NCBI GenBank assembly: GCA_037178625.1
Contig: CM074130.1
Location: forward strand, 2,666,001-2,730,000
DNA from: Skeletonema tropicum
Lineage: Eukaryota > Bacillariophyta > Thalassiosirophyceae > Thalassiosirales > Thalassiosiraceae
Reading direction: 5' to 3'
DNA: 64,000 nucleotides
Below, piece after piece: positions 30,407 through 41,973 of the stretch. The notes under the pieces are model-generated. The model worked only from the letters and a program-made list of their open reading frames with translations. It did not search any database and was not told where the DNA came from. The position numbers were made by a program, and so were the translations under genes. The first letter of the stretch is position 1, and each line of letters starts with the position of its first letter.

Positions 30407-30865
30407 GGAGTTTCGTCAGCTTTCTACCCATCATCTCTTCTGTGGACAATTTCAATGCTCTCGTCCTCGCTGCACAGGGGAGTTGGAAGAATTATGGTTT
30501 GAATTCTGTTTGTTGCATTGTTGGCATTGGCAGCTCAGCATGCACCAGCGTCGACGGCTGGCTGGGGCTGGTCGTGATGGCGACGAATGACTCTTGGCGT
30601 GGTGCACATGGTAACGCTCACGCCTATTGCGGTTTACTCTCTCGTCTCCATGTCAGTCTTTAGCTTGCTACATTAGCAAGCCCGGCTATATAGTAGAAAT
30701 TTGTCAGAATGCACCAGTTGACGTCTGTGAACCGTCGTGAGCCTCTATGACACGCTTCCACTTTTTGCCAGCTGCGCCTGCTTTCCCCCTTTCTGTGACG
30801 TGTTTCCCGCCATCTTCATCACAAAATCCTCACTCTCACGCACATCACATCACATATCTTTTTCA
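30407..30865. other. Intergenic region before inositol-3-phosphate synthase
   Basis: About 460 bp between divergent genes. Short plus-strand frames (30357-30590, 30442-30663) look non-coding. CACATCACATCACATAT lies just before the INO1 ATG in the presumed leader. Confidence 0.4.
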
Positions 30866-32290
30866 ATGATGGTGCAAGGAGTAACCGCTGGAATTCTCGT
30901 AGTCGGCATCGGCGGCAACAATGGCGTCACTCTCCTCGCCGGCCAAATTGCCAACCGAGACAAGCTCTCTTGGGAGACTGGCCCCGGCCGTGTGTCTGCA
31001 AATTGGTTCGGGTGTTTGACACAAATCCCTCCTCGAGGGATTCATGGTGGAGTTGGATTTCAAGGAAGATACGATGGTCTCGCTTCGGCAGATAAGGCTG
31101 TTATTGGAGGATGGGATATCAGATCAACCAAGTTGGGGCAGGCACTGTATGATTGCCGAGTACTGGAGCCAGATCTCGTTCGCCAAGTGAGAGAGGAAAT
31201 GGACGGAATGGAAATCATGCCAGGAGTTTGGGATCCGTCATTCATCGGCGAATCACAGCATGAGACTGCATTGAATGTTGTATCAGGCGAGGATGATTCT
31301 TCCACTAGATGTAGACTTGAGAGAATTCGTAGAGACATTAGGCAGTGGAAGGAAAAAAATAGCGTTGATGGACATATCACTGTGATCTGGTCAGCTAGTG
31401 TGGAACGACCTTCCGAAGCAGAATACACGTCTGCAGATGAGTTACTTGAGGCCATTTATGATGATTCAAACACTGATGATATTTCTCCCAGCATTCTCTA
31501 TGCAGCGGCTGCAGCACTGGAAGGATGCTCTTTTGTAAACGGAGGATCACAAAATACTCTTTCAGCTGCCATGACATCTCTATTTGAAGAATCTTATCGT
31601 CAACCAGATGCTCCGTCAACCTCGGCATTATCTAAGTTTGCACCATATTCGTCAAGCCCAGCGTATTGTTTGGGAACAGACTTCAAGGCAGGCCAAACAA
31701 AGTTCAAGACTGCAGCTGTAGAATACTTGCGTGCACTTGGTCTGTCACCTCGTGTCATTGCAAGTTCGAATCATCTAGGAAACAACGACATGCTCAATCT
31801 TACACAAAAGAAAACATTGGATGCTAAGATGCGTGTCAAATCAGACATTTTTGGACCCTGGCAAGAAGATGACTTGGATCACAAAGTCTCAGTTATGTAC
31901 ACGCCGTATATTGGAGACGAAAAGAGGGATTATGTGGAGTACACCTCTTTTGGGTTTCTATCCAGTCCACACACAATGGTGACGTACACCCGTTGCATGG
32001 ACTCTATTCTGTGTGTGCCTCTTATGGTTGATGCAGCAATTTGGTGCGACTATTTTGTTAAACACAACGTATCACCGACAGATGCTGCACGTGCCACAGC
32101 ATACTTGTTCAAAGTACCGGAAGGTGGGGCAAAAGGTGTGGATCCTGGTTTCTTCTGTCAAATGAAAGAGTTAGAGAGAGTAATGGAAAGAGCATCAGGG
32201 AAAGAAGACGACGTGATTGCGATGGGTCTTAGTAAAGGAATTATCTCCGAGGAACAAGCCAACGCATTGAGGGCATTGTCGACTATGTAA
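30866..32290 (+). CDS. INO1: Inositol-3-phosphate synthase
   Basis: 474 residues from the ATG at 30866. The frame is open from 30737, but the added residues are Cys/Phe/Ser-rich and unlike the family, whereas [15 protein letters not shown], the NAD-binding glycine loop, follows directly after MMVQG. Further hallmarks are [41 protein letters not shown] and [15 protein letters not shown]. The enzyme turns glucose 6-phosphate into inositol 3-phosphate using bound NAD, the first step towards inositol and phosphoinositides, and so feeds the pathway in which the PI4K of this window acts. Single exon, no targeting signal, presumably cytosolic. Its stop is 17 bp from the convergent IQ coiled-coil gene. 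Confidence 0.88.
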   Translation: MMVQGVTAGILVVGIGGNNGVTLLAGQIANRDKLSWETGPGRVSANWFGCLTQIPPRGIHGGVGFQGRYDGLASADKAVIGGWDIRSTKLGQALYDCRVLEPDLVRQVREEMDGMEIMPGVWDPSFIGESQHETALNVVSGEDDSSTRCRLERIRRDIRQWKEKNSVDGHITVIWSASVERPSEAEYTSADELLEAIYDDSNTDDISPSILYAAAAALEGCSFVNGGSQNTLSAAMTSLFEESYRQPDAPSTSALSKFAPYSSSPAYCLGTDFKAGQTKFKTAAVEYLRALGLSPRVIASSNHLGNNDMLNLTQKKTLDAKMRVKSDIFGPWQEDDLDHKVSVMYTPYIGDEKRDYVEYTSFGFLSSPHTMVTYTRCMDSILCVPLMVDAAIWCDYFVKHNVSPTDAARATAYLFKVPEGGAKGVDPGFFCQMKELERVMERASGKEDDVIAMGLSKGIISEEQANALRALSTM

Positions 32291-32307
32291 ATACTTCTCT
32301 AAATCGT

Positions 32308-33072
32308 CTACTTTTTGGCCTTCTTTTTGCCACCTTTACCTTTCTTGCCTTTCCCTTTCTTCTTCCCTTTCTTCTTCAACTTTTCGTATTGTTGTCGTCC
32401 AACGAATCCCCTGAACAGCTTTTGCAACCCACGAGCTCCTTGATGAAGCAGTTGTGTAGCTTCCTCCTCCTTCGCGGCAATACGTTGGAGCTTTTCCTCC
32501 TCAAGCTTCATCGCAGCATTGTTCCTGTCTACCCTGGAAAAATGCTCCTCCAATTCAAGGCGACGATTCAAGTCTTGCTCCAATTTATCTTTCAAAGCTT
32601 CAATCTTTGATGTTTGTGAGTGTAGCGTTGTGGCATGATCAGAGCATAACTTGCCAATCTCGCTGGACAGTTGCAAAGACGTATTCCTAAGAGAGGATTC
32701 TCTTTCTTCATATCGTTGCTGTTGCCCAAGGCACTTATCACGCAATTCATTCTTTTCATCAGATAATGCAGCCATCTCTACATCGAAAGACTCACGAGCT
32801 TCATACAGCTCCCGTTCGACAGTTTCCAGCTCCTCGCGAAGTGTGTTCGTTAGGGACTCCTCTAATGCATGTTTCTCCGATAGAACTATCGCTTTGTTTG
32901 ATCGTAACTCTTCAACTCGCGCAAGCCAGTCTTCGCGTAGACTGTTGAGTTTGGTCTCTGTCTTTGTCAGCTCAAGCTTCTTCAATTCAAGCCTAACTTG
33001 CAGCTCGAGTAATTTTGCCTCCGTTTGTTCTACTGCAGTCATACTTGGAATGGCCAGAACAGGTAGAGACAA
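32308..33072 (-). CDS. Coiled-coil IQ-motif protein, axonemal DRC9/DRC10-like
   Basis: 254 residues. Residues 15-215 are almost continuous coiled coil. EHFSRVDRNNAAMKLEEEKL and an IQ-like helix (ARGLQKLFRGFVGRQQYEKL) follow, and the tail is nearly pure Lys/Gly. A coiled coil with one IQ motif and a KKGKKKGKGKK tail is the layout of IQ subunits of the nexin-dynein regulatory complex (IQCD/DRC10, IQCG/DRC9), which bind calmodulin on axonemal doublets. The assignment rests on layout and a few motifs, not on alignment. The gene diverges from the CEP131-like gene with about 235 bp between the chosen start codons, which supports a flagellar role. Confidence 0.55.
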   Translation of the reverse strand: MSLPVLAIPSMTAVEQTEAKLLELQVRLELKKLELTKTETKLNSLREDWLARVEELRSNKAIVLSEKHALEESLTNTLREELETVERELYEARESFDVEMAALSDEKNELRDKCLGQQQRYEERESSLRNTSLQLSSEIGKLCSDHATTLHSQTSKIEALKDKLEQDLNRRLELEEHFSRVDRNNAAMKLEEEKLQRIAAKEEEATQLLHQGARGLQKLFRGFVGRQQYEKLKKKGKKKGKGKKGKGGKKKAKK

Positions 33073-33172
33073 TAAGTATCGAGCACATCATTTTATCGTA
33101 TGTTTGCCACCAAATGACATTTTTTAAAATACGATAAATACCGTAACATCTTCTGTATACCTCTTCTGCGGA

Positions 33173-33432
33173 GATCATGTCAACTACTTCACTCATCGCC
33201 ACCATATCATCGCTTCGCAATACACTTGAGGAAAAATCCAAATCCATCAATGTATTGAAGAATCTCATCGAGAAACAGCAGGGAAGGTACGAGAGTGAGA
33301 CCGATCATGTCAAGTACTTCACTCATCGCCACCATATCATCGCTTCGCACCACACTGGAGGAAAAATCCAATTCCATCAATGTGTTGAAGAATCTCATCG
33401 AGAAGCAGCAGACGAGGCACGAGAGTGAGGCC
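33173..33432 (+). repeat. 130-bp tandem duplication covering a start codon
   Basis: GATCATGTCAA at 33173 recurs at 33303, and the following ~125 bp match with about ten differences (AATACACTTGAG versus ACCACACTGGAG, GGAAGGTAC versus ACGAGGCAC). Both copies hold the ATG and the coding start MS(T/S)TSLIATISSLR. Because 130 is 3n+1, the first copy runs out of frame with the second. Confidence 0.9.
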
Positions 33433-34374
33433 AATCAATTCGAGCGAGAGCAGCAAATTTCATTCGATCAGCTCTCGACGGAAAACGATGCTTCACTCGC
33501 AGCTCTACGCAATACAGCTGAATCTTGGCTCGAGAAGAACAATGCTGCCCAAGCTCGAATAAATGACTTGAAAGCTGATATTCATTCAAATGAACGGGAT
33601 GCACGAGAGCGAGCAGAGGCCACGCAGCAAAGCATTTCTGACAGGAAGAAAAGAGCACACGCAGAGCATAGGCAGCAGCAAAGGGAGAGGGAAAGAGAAT
33701 GGTATGAACAGAGAAAGGCCGAAATAGAAAAGCTGACTTGGAAAGGAATGTCGTCATCCATCGCACGGCTACTTCAAAAGCATGACGAAGAATGCAGCAC
33801 AATCAGATACAATACAGAGCTTTCCAAGCAGAAGCTAGAAGCTCATTTCGAGAACGAGACATTAGAACGTATCCAGTCTTATCAGCATAATGAGGAACAA
33901 TCCAACTCTCGCGTCTGCCAGAAAAAGAAGGAGCTTGCAGATCTACTACTGCAAGAGCACGACACTCACAATGACAGGTTGCTCAAGCTCAAAAAGACAC
34001 TTATGCAAGACGAAGAAGCACTGAAAAAATCCCAAGCGCAAGACACTGCCACTATGACCAACGAACATGAAGCTGCTTTGACCAAGATAAAATCCACGTT
34101 TGAAAGCAAACTACAACTATCCAAACAATCGATGCTAACACAAAAGGGTCAGATTGAACAACGCCAAAGAACTTCCCTTGGACTCATCGACAAAGAGCTA
34201 TCAAAGAATAAAGAGACTTGGGAGAAAGAATACACCATTATATCCAACAAAAGGATTGATGAGAGAAATGAACAGAATCGAAAGATCTTGTTGCAGCGGA
34301 GAGAAGTTGAAATCAAAAGAATCATTAGAGCTAGCCTCGAGAAAGAACGAATGAATAAGAATAAGATAAAATAG
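33307..34374 (+). CDS. CEP131/AZI1-like centriolar coiled-coil protein
   Basis: 355 residues from the ATG at 33307; the frame opens at 33295. Nearly the whole length is charged coiled coil. WYEQRKAEIEKLTWKGMSSSIARLLQKHDEEC matches, in position and pattern, the WLxEKxKxIKEvTvKGLEPElQRLIxKH signature of the CEP131 C-terminal region, and later heptads (SLGLIDKELSKNKETWEKEY, KIRR-like end) fit too. CEP131 works at centriolar satellites and basal bodies and is needed to build flagella. The 130-bp duplication gives an alternative ATG at 33177 that yields only an 83-residue product. Divergent partner of the IQ coiled-coil gene. Confidence 0.65.
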   Translation: MSSTSLIATISSLRTTLEEKSNSINVLKNLIEKQQTRHESEANQFEREQQISFDQLSTENDASLAALRNTAESWLEKNNAAQARINDLKADIHSNERDARERAEATQQSISDRKKRAHAEHRQQQREREREWYEQRKAEIEKLTWKGMSSSIARLLQKHDEECSTIRYNTELSKQKLEAHFENETLERIQSYQHNEEQSNSRVCQKKKELADLLLQEHDTHNDRLLKLKKTLMQDEEALKKSQAQDTATMTNEHEAALTKIKSTFESKLQLSKQSMLTQKGQIEQRQRTSLGLIDKELSKNKETWEKEYTIISNKRIDERNEQNRKILLQRREVEIKRIIRASLEKERMNKNKIK

Positions 34375-34612
34375 TTTTCTAAAGACATACCTCTTGCAAC
34401 ATGTGGTGCATTGTAAAGCAAGGGAATCTGAGACCCCTGGGCCGTGAGTTGAGAGGAACGGAAGTAGTTACGTGTAGGTAGGTTGTATGTACTTCTACCT
34501 ACATCTTACTGGTAGATAAAACATGCGTCAGCCATCACAAATCACAACATCATCACATCATCATCACCCTGCCTCCGCTCGGCTCGGAAGATATCTTTCA
34601 AAGATTTGCACC

Positions 34613-35319
34613 ATGAAGACCTCCGTTGCTAGCCTTCTCTTCGCCACTGTTGCTTCCCGCACCTCCGCTTTTGCTCCTGCCGCTCGTAGAACATTCTCTC
34701 GGTGAGTGTTGGATGTGGTTTGGAGAGATCAGATTGGGGAGATTTGATTTTCTGATTTATGATATGCTCTAACTTTTGTTTTTTCCCAATATCCATGCAC
34801 AATAGCAACATGTCCGCAAACGCCGTACCCCTCGCCAATGGTGCCATGTCGTTCGACAGAGTGTGCCGTGAATGGAGGTGCAAATACACTGGTGATAAAG
34901 CTACTTCCGAGTCTCTTGAGGCCATCAGCAAGCTTGTTGATGAGTACTTGCCTGCAATCAAGGCTACTTCCAGTGACGCCACTGTGAACCGTTTGGTCTG
35001 TGGTGGATGTCTTGACTTCAAGCTCATGACTACCGTAAGTAGTATCATGCAAAAATGAGAATATGTTTTGCTGCTTCGAAGTATGTATCTGTGAAGTTGG
35101 TGGCTCAGTGACGAATGCAAAAGTATCTTATTCCCACAATATCCTGTGTACATGATGTCCTAATATTCTTGTTTTTCACTTTTATAGGTTCCTTTGGATG
35201 ACTTTGGTCCTTGGGAGGAGAAGGGATTTGCACCTGAGGCAGAGTTCTTGGAAAAGTTGAAGGCCATTGAGGGTGTTTCTCAGGTCGAGACACAAACTAT
35301 TACCAACATGGTCATCTAA
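34613..35319 (+). CDS. Plastid-targeted small protein of unknown function
   Basis: Three exons: 34613-34701, 34806-35034 and 35188-35319, with introns of 104 nt (GTGAGT...ATAG) and 153 nt (GTAAGT...ATAG). Both introns keep the frame (SR|NMSAN and MTT|VPLDD). The product is about 149 residues. [22 protein letters not shown] is a textbook diatom bipartite plastid leader, and exon 1 encodes just that leader. The mature part is soluble and helical, with [29 protein letters not shown] (CGGC) and [17 protein letters not shown] do not recognise the family. Start chosen by the leader. Confidence 0.7.
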
Positions 35320-35895
35320 AAGTTCATTGATACAATACTTTGATTCTGGTCAGACATGTGTTAGCAACTCCAACAAAATATGGTTTCGAAAGCAGCGATA
35401 AACGACAGATTGAAGAACGAGATGATAGCTTGAGATGACATCGTGAGATAGATGTACTCCGAATTGCAGCTAAATACTCATCTATTGTTTTGTACTTAAA
35501 AAGAGATTAAAAAGCTAACTAGAACATGCACTAGCAATCCATATCAATACCAATGACCGTTATTGTACTTACATTTCTCCCGCTCTCGCCTGCAATGTAC
35601 TTCTCCATCACAATCATTACCAAATATTGTACCGAATGAAGTGAAAGCCCTCTCAAAGAGCGAGGAGTACCAGACTGGGACTCCAAGCTAAATGAGGAGA
35701 TGACCGTTTTTCGATCATTTTTATATTAATTCCTACGTAGAATGCAACTCAGAGAGCTGAAGCAAAAACTGGCGCAGTACATAATCAAGCAACCGTGTAG
35801 GTATAAGTAGCAAGCAAACCAAACCCAGCAGAAGAACCCAGCGTCACGGAGGAAGAAGACAACATCACCATAATCGTCGACGGCTGCTATTGGAG
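35320..35895. other. Intergenic region before SMC2
   Basis: About 575 bp of A/T-rich sequence between two plus-strand genes: 3' UTR of the plastid protein, then SMC2 promoter and leader. No frames or RNA genes of note. Confidence 0.4.
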
Positions 35896-38800
35896 ATGCA
35901 CATTAAAGAGATCGTCGTCGACGGCTTCAAGTCGTACGCTCACCGCACGGTGATTGCCGGGTAAGTAACCACCGTCGGCGACCGCTACAATGATCGCCCT
36001 GAATTCTGCTCATATTCTTCTGTTATATTCTTGATTTTCTCCACAGATTTGATCCCCACTTCAATGCAATCACCGGGCTCAATGGATCTGGAAAATCTAA
36101 TATTCTGGACTCCATCTGCTTCGTTCTCGGCATCACCAATCTGAGCCAAGTTCGTGCTGGGAATTTGTCCGAGCTCGTTTACAAGCAGGGACAAGCCGGC
36201 GTAAACAAGGCCAGCGTCACCATCGTGTTTGACAACGAAGATGAAGCTTCTAGTCCCGTCGGCTACGAACAGTGCAAGGAGGTCAATGTGACACGGCAAG
36301 TTCTAATAGGGGGGAAGAGCAAATACCTCATCAATGGCCGAAATTCCCCCGCTGGTCAGGTGGCTAATCTCTTCCATTCCGTGCAACTCAATGTGAATAA
36401 TCCTCACTTCCTCATCATGCAAGGACGTATCACCAAAGTCCTCAACATGAAGCCAGCTGAAATCCTTGGCATGGTGGAAGAGGCAGCCGGCACACGCATG
36501 TACGAAAATAAGAAAGCTACGGCGATCAAAACTATTGATAAGAAACAAATGAAGGTAGATGAAATCAACTCCATTCTTTCAGAGGAAATTACCCCCACAC
36601 TTGAGAGGCTTCGTGGGGAGAAGCAGCAATATCTCAAATGGAGCAAAAATAATGCAGATATTGAGCGGATTGAACGTTTTGTTGTGGCAAGTGAATATGT
36701 GCAGGCCCAGGAGGTACTCAGCAAGAATTCGGAGGACGTGGCCAAGATGGAAGAAGAGGTGGCGATGTATGAAGACACAATGCGCACCGCGAGAGAAGAG
36801 GTGGCTGCAAAAGAGGAGGAGATTGCTAAATTATCTGAAAAGATGAACAGTGAGCTTGAGGAAACTCACAACGAGGCAAAGGCTGAAGAGGAAGACAGGT
36901 CAAAAGATCTCGTGAAAGCCACGTCCGCCTGGGAGAACAAGAAGTTGGCGGTTGCAAGTGCGACGAAAGATCTTGAAGAGGCAAAAGCAGCAGTAGAGGA
37001 ATCAAGGAATGCCATCAGTGACATGGAGAAAAATATCTCAAACAAGTTGGAGGCCATTCAGAAGGCTAAGGACGAAGCTGTGAATGCGGAGGAGAACTTG
37101 AAAAGACTACAAAAGGAGTATCAAAACTTGTGTGCTGGTATTAGTTCTGAGGAAGGTGATGAAGGGCGTACTCTGCCTGATCAAATTAGTAAGGCATACA
37201 GTGATGCCAACAGTGCCGATGCCAAGGCAAAGCAAGCTCTGATGAAAATTGAACATCTCACAAAGTCATTGAAGGTGAATACATGTTCCAGTGATGCATT
37301 TCTATTTATGTTTGATTACTTTACTCATCTGTTTGTCCATTTTACTTGAATTTTCATTCACAGTCTGTTGAAAAAGATATGAAAAAGGAGGAGTCATCGG
37401 CAGCAAAATTATCCAAGAAGAGGGACAAAACTGAGGAAAAAGTTGAGGGCATCAAGCAGAAACTCTCCATCGTCGCATTTTCTGCGGATGAATTCAATGC
37501 GCTTGAAAACGAGAAGATTGATTTGGAGAACAGCGTCTCTACTCTCCAGGAAAAGGTTGACACGCTTTCAGCCCAGCTTGAGGGAAGACTTTCATTCAAC
37601 TATAGTGACCCAGTACGTGGGTTCGATAGGTCAAAGGTTAAGGGGCTAGTTGCCCGTCTCGTTGACGTCAAACTTCCCAAACACGCCACCGCTTTGGAGG
37701 TTGTTGCTGGTGGCAAGCTCTATCAGGTCGTTGTCGATGAAGCAGTAACTGGGAAGGCACTTCTAAATAACGGCAAACTTCAGAGACGTGTCACTATCAT
37801 TCCCCTTGATAAAGTTATGCCGAAAAAGGTCTCCTCTGCTGCCTGCGAAAAGGCATCAAGCATGGCGAAAGATCTCAACACGACTGCACAGCCTGCGATT
37901 GAGCTTGTTGGTTTTGATGAAGAAGTCCGAAGTGCTATTGAATACGTATTCGGATCGACACTTGTGGTAGACGGCATGAAAGCTGCAAACTCCATCTGTG
38001 ACACAACCAAAACAAGGACGGTCACTCTCGACGGAGATGTATACGAACCTTCGGGGCTTATTTCTGGTGGCTCAAACAACAATCTCGGCTCCACTCTCAC
38101 CAGAATCTCCCAGTTGACGGATGCATCTAAAGATCTCAAAGAGAAGAAAGCACGCTTGAAGGCTCTCGTTAAGAAATTAGAGAGCATGTCTGCGCAATCC
38201 AGACAGTACGAAAAGTTTAGCGCGGAACTAGAAATCGCTCAATCAGAGCTCTCTGCCGTCGAGAAGCACATTTCCCAAACATCATATGGTATGATGAAAG
38301 ATAAGTTTGATTCTATGACTAAGGAAGTCGATGATGCAACTGCCGAAGTGGAGCTGATGAATAAGACCAAAGAAGAGAAGTGGGCTCTTCACAATGAACT
38401 CAAGGAGAAGGAGGCTCAACTCACCCAAGATAGAGAGAATAAACTGAAGGACACTGAAGCGCGGGTGAAAGAGGCGAAAGAGTTGGTTGCTGCGAAGGAA
38501 ACTGCCGCAAGAGAGGTAAGTGCAGTAGATACATTTCTGTCTTCATGTGTTCTGTAGTTTCGCTTACATTTATTGCAATGACCGACACAGGCCGAGAACG
38601 AATCTCAAGAACTTGATCTTGAAATGAAAAGCTCCCAAGATGATGTTAATGCGGCATGTGATGCGGTTGCAGTTGCCGAGAAGGCCCTATGCGCAGCAAA
38701 GGAAGAAGAGACTAACACTGAAATGAAAGTTGGCGAGCTGAAGGCAGTATGGGAAGAGGCGAGAGCTGTTCTCGACGAGTTGGAGAAGAAACTCAAGTTA

Positions 38801-39868
38801 TGTTCAAACGAGATTAGTTCGATGTCAAAGGAGAAATCTAAGCTCATTAAGAAGGCGGAGTCAGCTGAAATCGAAGGGAAGAAAATGTCGATCAAGATAT
38901 CTAAATTCCATTCTGAAAAAGGGAAGGCAGAAAAGTTTTTGAAGAGCATGCTCAGTAAGCATTCGTGGATTGAAACTGAAAAGGATGCATTTGGTGTTGC
39001 AGGGGGAGATTATGACTTTGAGGAAACAAATCCTCAAGAGATGAGCACACACCTGCAAGCTCTAAAGGCAGAGCAAGCATCTCTCGTGAGTATTTCGCAT
39101 TGTAGGAAATCAATTGTTTTTACTTTCTGCATACGCTGACTCTTTGCTCACGTTGCTGTGTTGAATTGTCAGGCAAAGAAAATCAACAAGAAGGTCATGG
39201 GTATGATTGAGAAGGCAGAAGGTGAATACACGGAACTCCTTCGTAAGCGAAAGGTTGTTGAGAACGACAAGAAGAAAATTGAGCAAGTCATTGAGAACTT
39301 GGACATGAAAAAGAAAGTTGAGCTTGAACGCACATGGAAGAAAGTCAATAAAGACTTTGGTTCCATCTTCTCAACGTTGCTGCCAGGTTCTAATGCCAAG
39401 CTTGAACCTCCTGAGGGATTAGAGGCATGGGAAGGTTTGGAGGTCAAGGTCTGTTTTGGAAGTGTATGGAAAGAAAGTCTCAGTGAACTCAGCGGAGGAC
39501 AAAGATCTTTAATTGCGCTGTCGCTGATTCTTGCCCTGCTATTGTACAAGCCTGCACCGATGTACATTCTTGACGAAGTCGATGCAGCACTTGACCTAAG
39601 TCACACGCAGAACATCGGAAATATGCTCAAGACGCACTTTTCGCAGAGTCAATTCATTGTTGTATCTCTCAAGGAGGGAATGTTCAACAATGCCAACGTG
39701 ATCTTTCGCACTAAGTTTGTTGATGGAGTTTCCACTGTTTCCCGAACGATTGGGTCTGGGGCATCAAGGACCAGGGGAGCACTTATGAATGGAGACAACG
39801 CATCTAGTAAGAAGCGAAAGGGCAAAGCTGGGCAGCAGGGGAAGGAAAACGCTGCTGAGATCTGTTGA
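35896..39868 (+). CDS. SMC2: SMC2, condensin ATPase subunit
   Basis: Five exons (35896-35960, 36047-37274, 37364-38515, 38591-39085, 39173-39868), all junctions canonical and in frame, giving 1,211 residues, the usual SMC2 length. Start: [20 protein letters not shown]. The Walker A motif [19 protein letters not shown] is followed by the SMC2-type [14 protein letters not shown]. Two long coiled-coil arms flank a hinge in exon 3 ([37 protein letters not shown]). The C-terminal head has [17 protein letters not shown] and the Walker [15 protein letters not shown]2 pairs with SMC4 in condensin to compact mitotic chromosomes. No frame breaks occur over 3.6 kb of coding sequence, a useful contrast to the broken genes. 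Confidence 0.95.
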
Positions 39869-40473
39869 GTTTTCTGAAGTGGATTCAGGGCACTACTTAG
39901 GTCAAAGCTAGGATGGGTACACATTGTTTTTGTTATATACTATTGACATACGAATTAAGAATAGAAATCAGCTTTCTTTTACTGAGTGGTTCTCGACGAC
40001 GATACCAACGCAAACAAATCATCTATCTAGCAGATCGCGAAGCGGCCACGCCACGCGAGTGAGATGTTGTTGCATCGCATCTCCACTCTCCGAATCCTCG
40101 CTTCATGTATCTTCTATCTCCTTGAGCTGGCGATGTGACTAACCATAATAGCTGGCGCGCGGGCGTGCCCGAATACACCATGGTTTGAGGAGAGGCTTGA
40201 CAGGGGACTTTTGGGAATTTCTGGCAATAGAAGGGGATTTTGGGATTTTAAACTCATTTATACCCGATTCTACAAAGTTGCGGGCCCAACTGGGCGCTGC
40301 GCCAACAACCACCAGAAAAGCACTACCTGATGAGCTCGAGCTCCGAGAGCTCCGCAGTCCGCAGGAAGTGCTGATGGCTACAAGGCATAAGAAACCATGC
40401 TGACGCTGAAGCGTGCTACTTGATCTGATAATAGTGTCACGTACATTTGATGAGACGACAGCAATAGCTTGCT
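39869..40473. other. Intergenic region downstream of SMC2
   Basis: About 605 bp. A GC-rich patch at 40150-40380 includes GCTCGAGCTCCGAGAGCTCCG, a short imperfect dyad. Small frames (39924-40142, 40185-40403) look non-coding. Confidence 0.4.
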
Positions 40474-41943
40474 ATGTTATACTCCCAAGGAGCTGCTTTG
40501 CTCTCTGCAGCTCTATTCGTCTTCCTTTGCTGCTCAAATTATATCTGCTATACTGTCAATGTGTTGCACTTTGCGGAGTCATTCGCCCTCCCTACTTTGT
40601 ATACACAGTATCAAGTCAAACCAAAAATTCATCAATTGAAGGTATCATCTGACGCAGAAATCAGCGAACAAAATTTAACCGCTACACAATTAAACATCAC
40701 CAACATGGATGAGGCGGAAGTGCTTCTTGCTTGTAGAGCATACCTACGAAGGAAGCACAAAATAGAATGGACAGCAAAAAAGAAGAGAGCAGAAGCTGCA
40801 GCGTCTCCATTGAATAACGAAGGATATTTTTATCATGACCCGAATGAGCTGATGTACTTGAGAGAGGACCCCGATCCATACAATCTCAATTATAACGAGA
40901 CAGATGTTGTCTTTGGATCAAATGGTCGTAGGGAAAGAAAAACTGGGCCGGAATTCGTGAGGCAAATTTTTGAAGACGAGGACTTTCTGAATCCAGAACC
41001 TTTTATTCCAGAGGATCGGCCTGTTGCATTCTCAACGAATCCGTTTTCCTGCTACTCCACTTCATCCATCAGAGGAGCATGTGAGGCGTTCCAGCGCGAA
41101 AGAGAGTTTATGGAACAATCAAACATGGAAAGAATTGTGGTACAAGAGGAGATGGGAAGGAAAAGTTCTAACAGAGGAAAAGAAGAGGCGTAAAAGAAGA
41201 GACAAGTTACTCGATAACATACCATCTGATGTTCTTGACTCGAATACGTTTGATCAAATGTCTCAGAATGAAGTAATGGAAGCTATAATCACATACATGA
41301 ACGCAAATGAACGCCGGATTAGAATCGAGGAAGAGGAAGAAGTTGGAGATACGTAAGCATAGAGAAGAAACTAGGGAATGGAAGCGAAACGTTAAGGAAC
41401 AAGCTCTTCAAACCCTCGATGCTGAAAATTCACGAGCACAAGCATTACGAAAAGAAACTCAATCAAGCTCAAGCCCATTGTCTTTCACACCTTCTGTAGA
41501 GATAATGCAACAGCTTAGAGCAGAACGATCAGAAAAATCTAAGAGAGCATTCCAAACACGTTTGATGAACTCCAACTCAAGTCAAACTTTCTCCTTCAAA
41601 TCAAATGACAAAACTGCGGCGACATTACAACGAAAGTTTTGACGACGACAGTGACGACATTTCACCTGTACAAGCAATTCTACGAATAGATATGGCGCTT
41701 GATCACAAGGAACTGCCATCCTCAAGTGACATTGAAATAATGCTTAAACCAGGAAGGCTTGGGCGAAGGCGTGATGTGCTCAAACGAATATTGAACGACT
41801 GCTTTGATCTGCGAGGAAAGTGTGTGCCACCATCCGGTGACGTTAGCAACGAAGAAAGCTTGTTATTTGTAACTAAATGTACGATTGACCAGCTAGGCTC
41901 GTTTGTGTTAGCAAAAATGAGCGAAAGGGTGTCAAATGTGTGA
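40474..41943 (+). CDS. Unknown protein with plastid-type leader, three +1 frame breaks
   Basis: One protein of about 489 residues is distributed over three frames that follow each other in the order 1, 2, 3, 1. Breaks lie at A4 41161-41164 (RK|VLTEEKKRR), near 41342 (EEEE|LEIRKHREETREW) and at A4 41610-41613 (SNDK|LRRHYNESFDDD). Each needs one base skipped, and coding character resumes at once, so introns are excluded. The start has a hydrophobic stretch ending HFAES|FALP, like a plastid leader. The body is charged: an N-terminal helix (EVLLACRAYLRRKHKIEW), YREDPDPYNLN-like acidic segments, basic coil, and a C-terminal helical part (RDVLKRILNDCFDLRGKCVPPSG). I recognise no domain. Confidence 0.6.
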
Positions 41944-41973
41944 TCAAAAGCATACAACTTGTTGTTTAAGGGG

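Noticed and set aside
30737..30865. 43-residue N-terminal extension of INO1 as a targeting signal
   Set aside because: Cys/Phe-rich without signal-peptide or transit pattern; the conserved enzyme starts right after the Met at 30866.
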